From: Planctomycetaceae bacterium
GTDB taxonomy: Bacteria; Planctomycetota; Planctomycetia; Planctomycetales; Planctomycetaceae
Direction: 5' to 3'
NCBI GenBank assembly: GCA_014762625.1
Contig: JABURQ010000029.1
Location: 1-44,649, forward strand
DNA length: 44,649 bases
Made by a program: the position numbers and the translations under genes. A model generated the notes under the pieces. That model did not search any database. It was not told where the DNA came from and saw only the letters and a program-made list of their open reading frames with translations. Positions 7,150 to 15,403 of this stretch are shown here, in pieces (position 1 is the stretch's first letter; every line of letters starts with the position of its first letter).

Positions 7150-8541
7150 ATGCCCCACGCTGATACAATCCAATATTCAATTTTCAAGCTGACGGTCGCG
7201 TCCGCCGCGCTTCTGGCTCTGTTCGCTGCGGACAATTCACGATCAATTGAGGCCAAAGAGAAACCGGACCTCGACTCACAACTACTGGCTTTATTGCTCC
7301 AGCATGAAGTCACTCCGATTGATATTCCCGACCATGAGAACAATCTCGTTCAACTCGGACAAGCTCTGTTCTTCGATCGCATTCTGAGTGGTAACCGAGA
7401 CATTGCCTGTGCGACCTGCCATCACCCTTTATTAGCAACGGGAGATGGTCTCGCCTTTCCCGTCGGCACCGGCACTCCTACCATCGGCGCATTGGGTTTC
7501 TTTCGTGAAAAAGGAGACGGTCGGGAGTTTGTCCCCCGAAATGCTCCCGAAGTATTCAATCGCGGATCCGTGCATTGGACGTCGCAATTCTGGGACAGCC
7601 GGATCGAAGTGTCGAACGGAGTTCTCCTCACTCCGGCAGGAGCGGATCTCCCTTCGGGATTGTCGACGGTCCTGGCCGCGCAAGCGATGTTTCCCGTCAC
7701 CAGCCGGGATGAAATGCGAGGTTCTCTCACCGATGTGCTGAGCGGCAACGAATTGGCCGCAATTCCCGATCAGAATCTGCCGGCGATGTGGGAGGCGTTG
7801 ATGATCCGGCTACTTTCTACCGATGGTTATCCGCAACTCTTCAGTGAAGCTTATCCGAATATCCCCGAAAAAGACCTAGGCTTTGAGCACGCAGCCACCG
7901 CAATCGCCGCATTTGAAGCAGAAGCATTCGGATATGACGACAGTCCCTTTGACAATTATCTCCGAGGGGACAATGAAGCCCTTGATGATACCCAAAAACG
8001 CGGTGCGATCCTGTTTTATGGAAAAGCGAATTGTGCGAGTTGTCATGCGGGAACACTACTGACCGATCAGAAGCATTACAATTTGGGGATTCCTCAACTC
8101 GGTCCGGGAAAGGATCCCGCGACGGGACTGGATTTCGGTCGCTTCGGAATCACAGGTGATCCGAACGATCTGTTCCGTTTCAGGACCCCTCCTCTCCGAA
8201 ACGTCACGGCGACCGGCCCCTGGATGCACAACGGCGCGTATTCAGACCTTCGGGACGCCGTCAAACATCATCTGGACGCTGTTAAGTATCTCCACATCTA
8301 CCAACCACAAAAACAGTTAGACCAACCGGAATTGTGGGAGACTGTGGTCGATGATGAGGAAACGAACGATCTGCTGACTGAAGATCTCGATCTGTCTCCT
8401 TCCCGTTTGAACGGTCGGGAACTCAAGGATCTCATGGCATTTCTCGAATCGCTGACAGCACCCCATCTGCACAACCGGCTGTTTCTGACCATCCCGTCCT
8501 CTGTTCCCAGTGGTTTACTGGAGGATGGGATTCCCGAATAA
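7150..8541 (+). CDS. Di-heme cytochrome c peroxidase (CcpA/MauG family)
   Basis: A 463-residue exported protein. The start at 7150 follows CAGGAG and is directly followed by a Sec signal peptide (hydrophobic VASAALLALFA); the ORF is open upstream but runs into the repeat element. Two heme c sites are visible, CATCH (residues 87-91) and CASCH (295-299), in the spacing of di-heme peroxidases. PPLRNVTATGPWMHNGAYSDL is the conserved block near the second heme that holds the axial Met or equivalent. The family reduces hydrogen peroxide or oxidises partner proteins in the periplasm. It is followed by the DUF1552/DUF1592 pair on the same strand, a common planctomycete association with other c-type heme proteins. 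Confidence 0.9.
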   Translation: MPHADTIQYSIFKLTVASAALLALFAADNSRSIEAKEKPDLDSQLLALLLQHEVTPIDIPDHENNLVQLGQALFFDRILSGNRDIACATCHHPLLATGDGLAFPVGTGTPTIGALGFFREKGDGREFVPRNAPEVFNRGSVHWTSQFWDSRIEVSNGVLLTPAGADLPSGLSTVLAAQAMFPVTSRDEMRGSLTDVLSGNELAAIPDQNLPAMWEALMIRLLSTDGYPQLFSEAYPNIPEKDLGFEHAATAIAAFEAEAFGYDDSPFDNYLRGDNEALDDTQKRGAILFYGKANCASCHAGTLLTDQKHYNLGIPQLGPGKDPATGLDFGRFGITGDPNDLFRFRTPPLRNVTATGPWMHNGAYSDLRDAVKHHLDAVKYLHIYQPQKQLDQPELWETVVDDEETNDLLTEDLDLSPSRLNGRELKDLMAFLESLTAPHLHNRLFLTIPSSVPSGLLEDGIPE

Positions 8542-8702
8542 CGCGCCGCTCGGGGAAAAAGCCCGTTTCTCGAGTCACTGTTTTGTGATAAGATAATAAG
8601 ACGGTATAGACGATGTATATAATGCAGCGTCTGTTTCGTCCCACCTCAAAAACAGTTGCTTCAACAGGCAGCTTCATTCCGCGTTTTTTCCGAGTGGATC
8701 CC

Positions 8703-9986
8703 ATGAAACCATCAATCGACCGTCGTCGTTTTCTGCTTCAATCCGTCGCGGGATCTCTCGCCTTGCCGGGGCTGCCCTCCCTGATGGCGGACTCGCCCGG
8801 TAACACCACACCAATTGTTGAATCGTTTGGTGCGGGAGTAGGAGCTCGTCGGTTTGTGGCGATCGGAAACCTGCTCGGTTTTCAACTCAAGCATTTTTTC
8901 CCGGAAACAACCGGCAAAGAGTTTGAAGAGACGGAACTGTTAAAACCTCTCGCCGCGAATCGAGATCAGCTCACCGTTTATCGGGGGCTGGATCACGGGC
9001 TGCGCGGCGGCCACTTCGCGGTGCATACGTTTCTGTCGGGTTTGTTACATCATGAATCGAAGAATCGTACGGACGGGAACGTGACCCTCGACCAGTTCCT
9101 GGCGGATGAAGTCGGCGATCAGACTCGTTTCCCCTCACTCACGGTCGGATCGGAAGGAGGCATCCACGGCGGTTGTCAGTTGTCCTGGACGAAATCAGGA
9201 GTCCGCGTTCCGCCGATCACAGGCCCCGCGGAACTGTTCGACCGGCTCTTCGTCGCTGACCCCCAACAACGCCAGGCACAGAAGGTAAAAGAGAACTCGC
9301 TGCAAGCGTCGATCCTGGATTCGATCCACGAAGAGGCACGCTCCCTCTCCAAGCGAGTGAATCAGGAAGACCGAGCCAAGCTCGACGAATATTTCAGTTC
9401 GATCCGCGACGTCGAGAAACGATTGGAGCTGCGTCAGCGCTGGTCTCACCAACCGAAGCCGGAAGCCCCGTTCGAGAAACCCGCCGACAAAAATACGGTC
9501 GAAGATCTCCCGATGCTGTATGAGTTGATTGCTCTGGCATTGCAGACTGACTCGACGCGTATCGCCACTCTCGAAATCGGCGGCAGCTTTCTGCCGCAAC
9601 ACCTGGGAATCGACAAGTCCTACCACGGGCTGTCGCATCACGGGAATGACGACGAAACGGTTGCCCATCTATTGACGCTCGAGAAGTACCAGATCGAACA
9701 ATTTGGAAAATTCCTGACGCGGCTGTCGAATATTCAGGACGGAGAACAATCACTACTCGATTCGACCGCCGTGCTGTTTGGTAGCGGTATGGGGAATGCC
9801 AACTCACATACGAACTCAGACTTGCCGATCGTTCTCGCCGGCGGCGGGTACGCGACGGGTGAGTTCAAACAGGCTCCCTCAAACGGGCCGAACAAAGTTC
9901 CGTTATGCAATCTCTTCCTGGACATCGCTCAGCGGATGGGCGTGGAGAAAGATTCCTTCGGAACGAGCACCGGAACCTTTTCCTGA
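8703..9986 (+). CDS. DUF1552 family exported protein
   Basis: A 427-residue protein whose start at 8703 is set by a twin-arginine leader, DRRRFLLQSVAGSLALPGL. The body has the family's typical blocks: FVAIGNLLGFQ, LKPLAANRDQLTVYRGLDHG, GGHFAVHTFLSG, DQFLADEVG, and near the C-terminus TAVLFGSGMGNANSHTNSDL then PIVLAGGG. DUF1552 proteins are related in outline to DUF1501/sulfatase-like exported proteins and occur in planctomycetes almost always next to a DUF1592 partner. Their function is unknown. The stop is three bases from the next start, so the two form an operon. Confidence 0.88.
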   Translation: MKPSIDRRRFLLQSVAGSLALPGLPSLMADSPGNTTPIVESFGAGVGARRFVAIGNLLGFQLKHFFPETTGKEFEETELLKPLAANRDQLTVYRGLDHGLRGGHFAVHTFLSGLLHHESKNRTDGNVTLDQFLADEVGDQTRFPSLTVGSEGGIHGGCQLSWTKSGVRVPPITGPAELFDRLFVADPQQRQAQKVKENSLQASILDSIHEEARSLSKRVNQEDRAKLDEYFSSIRDVEKRLELRQRWSHQPKPEAPFEKPADKNTVEDLPMLYELIALALQTDSTRIATLEIGGSFLPQHLGIDKSYHGLSHHGNDDETVAHLLTLEKYQIEQFGKFLTRLSNIQDGEQSLLDSTAVLFGSGMGNANSHTNSDLPIVLAGGGYATGEFKQAPSNGPNKVPLCNLFLDIAQRMGVEKDSFGTSTGTFS

Positions 9987-9988
9987 TC

Positions 9989-12499
9989 ATGAGTATGCAG
10001 TTTCTGAAGTCTATCGGTGGCGTTCGTTTCGTTTGCAGCGTGACGGTTCTGCTGGCGGTGGTAGCTCCCTCGTTTGCTGATGGACCTGCGAACCAAAGCC
10101 GACAGGTTTCCAAACTGCTGGGCCGGTTTTGTCTGCAATGCCACGACGCCGACACGGCGGACGGCGAACGGGAGTTTGAATCATTCTCGCTCCCTATCAA
10201 AACCGAACAGCAATTGATCACGGCAGATGAAATCATCGATCAGATGACTCTCCGAAAAATGCCTCCCGAGGAGGCGGATCAACCGACCGATGAGGAACGA
10301 CTCGCATTGATCGGCGCGTTGCGAAACGGGGTTCAGGCGGCGCGCAGTGAGTTTGAGGGCTCGCGCAGTCGGACCGTGATGCGTCGGTTGTCGAATCGGG
10401 AGTATGAAAACACGCTGGAGGTGTTGTTCGATCGACGCGTCGATACGCTGGGACTGACTGCTGACTTTCCGAAAGAAGAGACCAGCCATCACCTGGACAA
10501 TATCGGCGAGTCGTTGGTGACGTCGGGATTCTTACTGGACCAATACTTTCAAGCGGCCTCGCGACTTGTTGAATCTCGACTCGGTCAACCGACGATGGAG
10601 CCCCGAAACTGGCACTTCACGGATAACTTCAAACAGTACGAAGAATTGTCCGGTTCTCACCGGTCTGTGTTCAACTATGAGTATCTGTGTCTCTACGAGC
10701 AGCCCAACACGGACACGCGCCAAGGTGGCTACGGGCATATCGAAGACTTCCTCGAAGGAGTCCCGGCCTCGGGGCTTTACGACATTGAAGTTCACGCCCA
10801 GGCAATGCACCGCGACACACACTACGATCCCAAGATCTTCCGGATCGACTTTTCCGAACCGTTTCAACTGGCCGTCGTTCCTGGAGATGCGACCAAGGGG
10901 CACATCCATTATCCCCAGGCGATCGAACCGATCCTGGCATCAACGATCGTGCCGGATGAGGAACCGGAGTGGTTGAAATTTCGTGTCTGGCTCGAGAAGG
11001 GTCAGACGCCGCGATTCATTTTCCCGAACGGTCCCTACGAATCGCGGGCATCGGTCATCGCTCTCAACAGACGCTACAAAGACGAATTCGAGAATCCAGT
11101 ACAAGGTGTCAGCCGAGCGACTCTCCTCCGGGAGGGAGAATTGCCGCACATCAGAATCGGTGAAATCAAAATTCACGGCCCAGTGGCGGAACCGGGCGGT
11201 CGTAAAGAAGAACGGGCGGTATTTGGAGACGAGGGTTTTCAGGAAGCCCGAGCCCTCCAGCAACTCTTCGCCTTCGCTCGAAAAGCCTATCGCCGTCCAC
11301 TCAATGAGTCAGACAGACAGCGAATCTCAACTCTGTACGAACGGCGATTGTCTGAAGGAGCCACTTCGCGTGAGTCGGCTCTCGATACCTTGAAGATGAT
11401 TCTCTGCTCTCCCTCGTTTCTGTACCTCAGTGAAATCACACCTGAGAACCAGAACGAACTCGATCCTTACGATTTGGCATCCCGCCTTTCCTACGCGATG
11501 TGGACCGCTCCGCCGGATGAGGAACTGTTTGCGGCGGCGGATTCCGGTCGCCTGCGCGAACCGGCGGAATTGAAAAAACAGGTGCTGCGGCTTCTCCGCG
11601 ATGAACGTTCTGAGGAATTCGTGAACGGTTTTGTGGATAGTTGGCTCAACCTTCGTACGCTCGGTGATCTGCCTCCCCCTCGTAAGGCGGCCTGGGAGTA
11701 TTATGCCCGGAATTTGCCAGACTCGATGAAACAGGAAACCCGATTGTTTTTCCGTCACCTCCTCAAGGAAAACGGGTCGGTCGCAGACTTCCTGGATGCC
11801 GATTACACGTTTGTTGATAAGAATCTCGCCGAGCTCTACGGACTGCCCGCGAAAGAGACGTTGCGACTGGCCGATGGTTTTCAACGCGTGAACCTTTCCG
11901 ACAATCAACAGCGTGGGGGACTGTTAGGGATGGCGGGCGTCCTGACCGTCAGCGCCAATGGAGTCGATAGCTCACCAGTGACACGAGGCGTGTGGGTTCT
12001 GGAGAACCTTCTCGGCACTCCACCGCCGCCTCCTCCTGATGAAGTACCGGCCATCGAAGCCGATGTCAGCGGAGCGACGACTATTCGGGAACGACTCGCC
12101 AGACATAGCGCCGACCAGACCTGCTATGTCTGTCATCGCAACATCGATCCTCACGGCTTTGCTCTCGAACAATTCGATCCGATCGGTCGCTGGCGGGACC
12201 GATATTCCGCTCCCAAGGGAAAAGGGTCCGCCCCGAAAGTTGATCCGTCAGGCAAATTACTTTCCGGCGAAACTTTTCAGGATTTCGACAGCTTCAAACG
12301 GGTCCTGGTGGAAACGCGTCTCGACCTGATGACGCGGGGTCTGATCGAAAAACTGCTGGCTTACTCGACCGGTCGTCACATGACCCGCTCCGATCGTTTT
12401 GAAGTCGAAGAAATTCTGGCTCGCGTCAAGAACGACAACTACGGCCTGCAGACGATCGTGATCGAAGTGCTGACCTCAGAAACTTTTCGATCCCGATGA
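9989..12499 (+). CDS. Multi-domain DUF1587/DUF1595/DUF1592/DUF1588/DUF1585 c-type heme protein
   Basis: An 836-residue exported protein. A signal peptide (VCSVTVLLAVVAPSFA) is followed by a cytochrome c-like site FCLQCH. Then come, in order, DUF1587 (VMRRLSNREYENTLEVLF), DUF1595 (FARKAYRRPLNESD), DUF1592 (LDPYDLASRLSYAMWTAPPD), DUF1588 (RGGLLGMAGVLTVSANG and a second C-x-x-C-H in CYVCHRNIDPHGFALEQFD) and DUF1585 (LLAYSTGRHMTRSD). This is the standard planctomycete architecture. The role is unknown; heme sites and export point to periplasmic electron transfer or oxidative polymer breakdown. The start lies two bases after the DUF1552 stop. Confidence 0.9.
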   Translation: MSMQFLKSIGGVRFVCSVTVLLAVVAPSFADGPANQSRQVSKLLGRFCLQCHDADTADGEREFESFSLPIKTEQQLITADEIIDQMTLRKMPPEEADQPTDEERLALIGALRNGVQAARSEFEGSRSRTVMRRLSNREYENTLEVLFDRRVDTLGLTADFPKEETSHHLDNIGESLVTSGFLLDQYFQAASRLVESRLGQPTMEPRNWHFTDNFKQYEELSGSHRSVFNYEYLCLYEQPNTDTRQGGYGHIEDFLEGVPASGLYDIEVHAQAMHRDTHYDPKIFRIDFSEPFQLAVVPGDATKGHIHYPQAIEPILASTIVPDEEPEWLKFRVWLEKGQTPRFIFPNGPYESRASVIALNRRYKDEFENPVQGVSRATLLREGELPHIRIGEIKIHGPVAEPGGRKEERAVFGDEGFQEARALQQLFAFARKAYRRPLNESDRQRISTLYERRLSEGATSRESALDTLKMILCSPSFLYLSEITPENQNELDPYDLASRLSYAMWTAPPDEELFAAADSGRLREPAELKKQVLRLLRDERSEEFVNGFVDSWLNLRTLGDLPPPRKAAWEYYARNLPDSMKQETRLFFRHLLKENGSVADFLDADYTFVDKNLAELYGLPAKETLRLADGFQRVNLSDNQQRGGLLGMAGVLTVSANGVDSSPVTRGVWVLENLLGTPPPPPPDEVPAIEADVSGATTIRERLARHSADQTCYVCHRNIDPHGFALEQFDPIGRWRDRYSAPKGKGSAPKVDPSGKLLSGETFQDFDSFKRVLVETRLDLMTRGLIEKLLAYSTGRHMTRSDRFEVEEILARVKNDNYGLQTIVIEVLTSETFRSR

Positions 12500-12569
12500 G
12501 CTCATTGCCAGTTGGAAAACGAAAATGGGCATACCAGATTCTGGTGACGCCTTCTCGACTTCCTTCAGA

Positions 12570-13664
12570 CTATCGACTCACCTGATACTTCTGTACCAGC
12601 GACAAATCGACTTCGACCCCTAATCCCGGCGCCTCCGGAACCGGCATCCTGCCGGACGTGATCTGATGAGGGGTTTTGAGGATGTCGCTTTCGAGCGCGT
12701 AGTAGGTACAGTCATTCGCCAGCGGCATATTGGGAGAGGATGCCGCAACGTGCAACATCGCCGCGGTCTTCAAACCGAAATCGTGAGCGCAATGAAAAAT
12801 GCAGGGGACACCGGCAGAAGAAGCGATATCGACGATCAATTTCACCGCCCACAAGCCACCACATTGGTAGGTGTCCGGCAGAAGATAGTCCGCCGCCTCG
12901 CAATCGAGGATTTCCCGCACGCGAGACATTGTCGTTACTGATTCGTTGAGTGCGAGCGGAGTGGACGTCAGTTTTCTGATCCGGGCGGAGTCCTCCAGAT
13001 TCTCATCCGGCATCGGCTGCTCAAAGTATTCGAGGTGGTATGGTTCGAGCTCTTTGGCCAGCTGTTCGGTCACTTCCGGTGTGTATCCGGTATTGGGATC
13101 GATGCGGAGTTTCAGACGATCGCCGACCGCATCCCGAATTCCTTTGACCATCGCCAGATCTTCTTCGGGCGATCGTCCGGCTTTGGTTTTCATCGTGGTG
13201 AAACCGGCTTCCAGGTAGCCGCGAGCGATCTCGCCGGCCTTGTCGGGTGGCTGGATTCCCATGCAGGCTGCCAGTTCGATGCGATCGCGATACGGACCAC
13301 CCCAAAGACGATACAATGGTTGCCCGCAGGCTTTCCCCAAGATATCCCACATCGCCATCTCGACGGCGCTCTGAAGACGGGGACCGCCAAGATCCCAGTC
13401 TTCGTAGAGGGCTTCGATCGCCCCGGCGTCTCGTCCCATCAATTCAGGCCTGAGCGATTCCACTACTTCCGCCGTGAACGGTTTGTCGCCATAAAAGGAA
13501 AGAATCTGCGGCGTCTCTCCCCAGCCGACAAGACCATCGTCGGTTTCGAGTCTGATCAGCAACGCTCCTGTTGATGAGGTGGCGATATACCGCGACTGAT
13601 ACGGAAATGCGGGATGCTTTTGGGGGACATCTATGATAAAGGCTTCGACGCTGGAGATTTTCAT
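12570..13664 (-). CDS. Enolase superfamily enzyme, mandelate racemase/muconate lactonizing group
   Basis: A 364-residue cytosolic enzyme. The N-terminal capping domain is followed by the barrel with K-x-K in TMKTKAG, and metal ligands Asp in LRIDPNTGY, Glu in YFEQP and Glu in LALNESV (usually ADES). A His lies near the seventh strand (FHCAHDFGLK). The superfamily abstracts a proton alpha to a carboxylate, giving racemisation, dehydration or cycloisomerisation of sugar acids or dipeptides. GGAG lies nine bases before the ATG. It is followed upstream on the same strand by a second, exported relative, so the two may handle related acids. Exact substrate unknown. Confidence 0.85.
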   Translation of the reverse strand: MKISSVEAFIIDVPQKHPAFPYQSRYIATSSTGALLIRLETDDGLVGWGETPQILSFYGDKPFTAEVVESLRPELMGRDAGAIEALYEDWDLGGPRLQSAVEMAMWDILGKACGQPLYRLWGGPYRDRIELAACMGIQPPDKAGEIARGYLEAGFTTMKTKAGRSPEEDLAMVKGIRDAVGDRLKLRIDPNTGYTPEVTEQLAKELEPYHLEYFEQPMPDENLEDSARIRKLTSTPLALNESVTTMSRVREILDCEAADYLLPDTYQCGGLWAVKLIVDIASSAGVPCIFHCAHDFGLKTAAMLHVAASSPNMPLANDCTYYALESDILKTPHQITSGRMPVPEAPGLGVEVDLSLVQKYQVSR

Positions 13665-13803
13665 AAGGCCACTCCGGGAAGTGCTGAGAGTTCGTCTCTA
13701 CAAGATCGTACCGCGAAAGCCGCGTTGATGACGAATGGAACACCCGCAAGATTGGTAGTGATCATCGTCAAACATCGAGGCAAGCGGTTTCGAGAGGAGT
13801 GGA

Positions 13804-15189
13804 CTATTGGAATAACGGTCCCTGTTGTGCCTTCTCATAGAGTGCGCGCCATTGAGAAGAACCGTCGTCGGGGACCAGTTGCGTTTTGACCCCTTTCTCG
13901 AAGAAAGGAGTTTTCCCCGCCCGGCTCGCGTTGAGCATGAAGTTCACGGTGCCGTCGTTGGCGATATACATTTTCCGCCCATCGGCCCAGACAGTCTCGA
14001 TCAGTCGCTCCGGTTCGGGCCGCTGCTTCGGTTTTTTGACTTTGAACTTCGCGATCGCGTCTCGATCGAGTTCGTAACCCAGCCCCGGACGATCGGGAAC
14101 CTGCGCGTTGCCGCTCTTCACCGCGATCGGCTCGGTCAGAAGGATATGCGTATAAAGCTGATGGCAGTTCACGGCAGGCCAGGTTGCCTGACGCAGGACG
14201 CCTCCGAAGTGCAGTGAGAATGCGGCGGTAATGCCGGTCCCCACCATTTGCAGCCAGAATTTTTTGTCGGCCATTTCGCAGACCGCTCCGGTCTGCATGA
14301 TTTCGCGAGCGCCGTGTCCCACCACGAAGCCATCGCAGATTTCGTTTTTCAGGGCGACATACGGGTCGGGATTCCCGTAATGGTGGGCGATGCCGACGCG
14401 CGTAGCCGCCCGGATTTTCTGGTTCCCTTCGATATCATCCTGAAAGATGGGGGACTCATAGATGCCGATCTGTGGGTATTTCTCGAACTCCTTCAGAATC
14501 GGGATCGCCCGTTCGGCGGTGAGCAGCGTGTCGTTGAAGTCCATATCGATTTTGAATTCTTCGGGAACGACTTTGACGGATTGCTCGACCTGTTGCCAGA
14601 GATCGATCCACGGACGCCCTTTAGTTTTGTAGGCGAGATATCCCTGCTGCAACGCTTCCTTGCATTCGAGAACCATGTCTTCGGGAGAGGTATCGATATT
14701 CCACCAGGAAAGAGGCGTCTCGTCGTAAACCTTGTTCCCCAACAGAGCATGCACGGGAACCTCGCCGGCCCGCGCAACGGCATCGAAGAGCGCCATCTGC
14801 AAACCGGCACCGAGCGAATCATCCCACATCAGCTCGGCAGCGTTTTTCTGTTCCGCGCGGGCGACATCGTCGTCCGTGGTCACTCCCCAGGTGTAATACA
14901 GTAGCGTCTCCCCAAATCCCACCACCCCACAATTCAATTCAACTTCGACAATCTCCGAGTAACGCCAGTGCGGAATCTCGCGATCCATGTTCCGTGCGGG
15001 GACTTCGCGAAACGGAACCTTAACGGTCGTGCGGCGAATGTTTTTGACGCCGAGGTGCTTTGCGGAAGTGGGTTGAGCAGCAGAGACCGGATTCGAAACG
15101 GCGTTGGCCGCAAAAAGTGAGGAAGCGATCGCACCGGTTTTGAACAGATCGCGGCGGGAAACATTCGGGTCGGACGGAGGGAAGGACAT
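13804..15189 (-). CDS. Exported enolase-superfamily protein with Tat leader
   Basis: A 461-residue protein beginning with a twin-arginine leader (SRRDLFKTGAIASSLFAANA). The catalytic barrel shows K-x-K in YLAYKTKGR, a metal Asp in FKIDMDFND and Glu in IGIYESPIF. At the third ligand position, where ADES is usual, it reads VGIAHHYGNPD, with His in place of Glu/Asp. A C-terminal extension of about 80 residues, rich in Lys and Pro, follows the barrel. Export of an enolase-superfamily enzyme is unusual outside planctomycetes. It may act on sugar acids in the periplasm, or be a non-canonical member; substrate unknown. Confidence 0.8.
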   Translation of the reverse strand: MSFPPSDPNVSRRDLFKTGAIASSLFAANAVSNPVSAAQPTSAKHLGVKNIRRTTVKVPFREVPARNMDREIPHWRYSEIVEVELNCGVVGFGETLLYYTWGVTTDDDVARAEQKNAAELMWDDSLGAGLQMALFDAVARAGEVPVHALLGNKVYDETPLSWWNIDTSPEDMVLECKEALQQGYLAYKTKGRPWIDLWQQVEQSVKVVPEEFKIDMDFNDTLLTAERAIPILKEFEKYPQIGIYESPIFQDDIEGNQKIRAATRVGIAHHYGNPDPYVALKNEICDGFVVGHGAREIMQTGAVCEMADKKFWLQMVGTGITAAFSLHFGGVLRQATWPAVNCHQLYTHILLTEPIAVKSGNAQVPDRPGLGYELDRDAIAKFKVKKPKQRPEPERLIETVWADGRKMYIANDGTVNFMLNASRAGKTPFFEKGVKTQLVPDDGSSQWRALYEKAQQGPLFQ

Positions 15190-15403
15190 AGCGGGTTCCT
15201 GTTGGAGGAATGAATCGAGGCGGCGCTGACACTACTTCTTCGATAGCCTGAATCTCCGCTGATTGCAAGAACTCGTTTGATCACATAGATGTTTTCAGGT
15301 TCCGGGAGAGGCTCCATTATCTGCTTGTATTCTTAGAATCGCTCCCGTAATTTTGAACGACAGAGAGTACCCACTGCATCATAACGAATTGAAAGAGCCC
15401 CAA

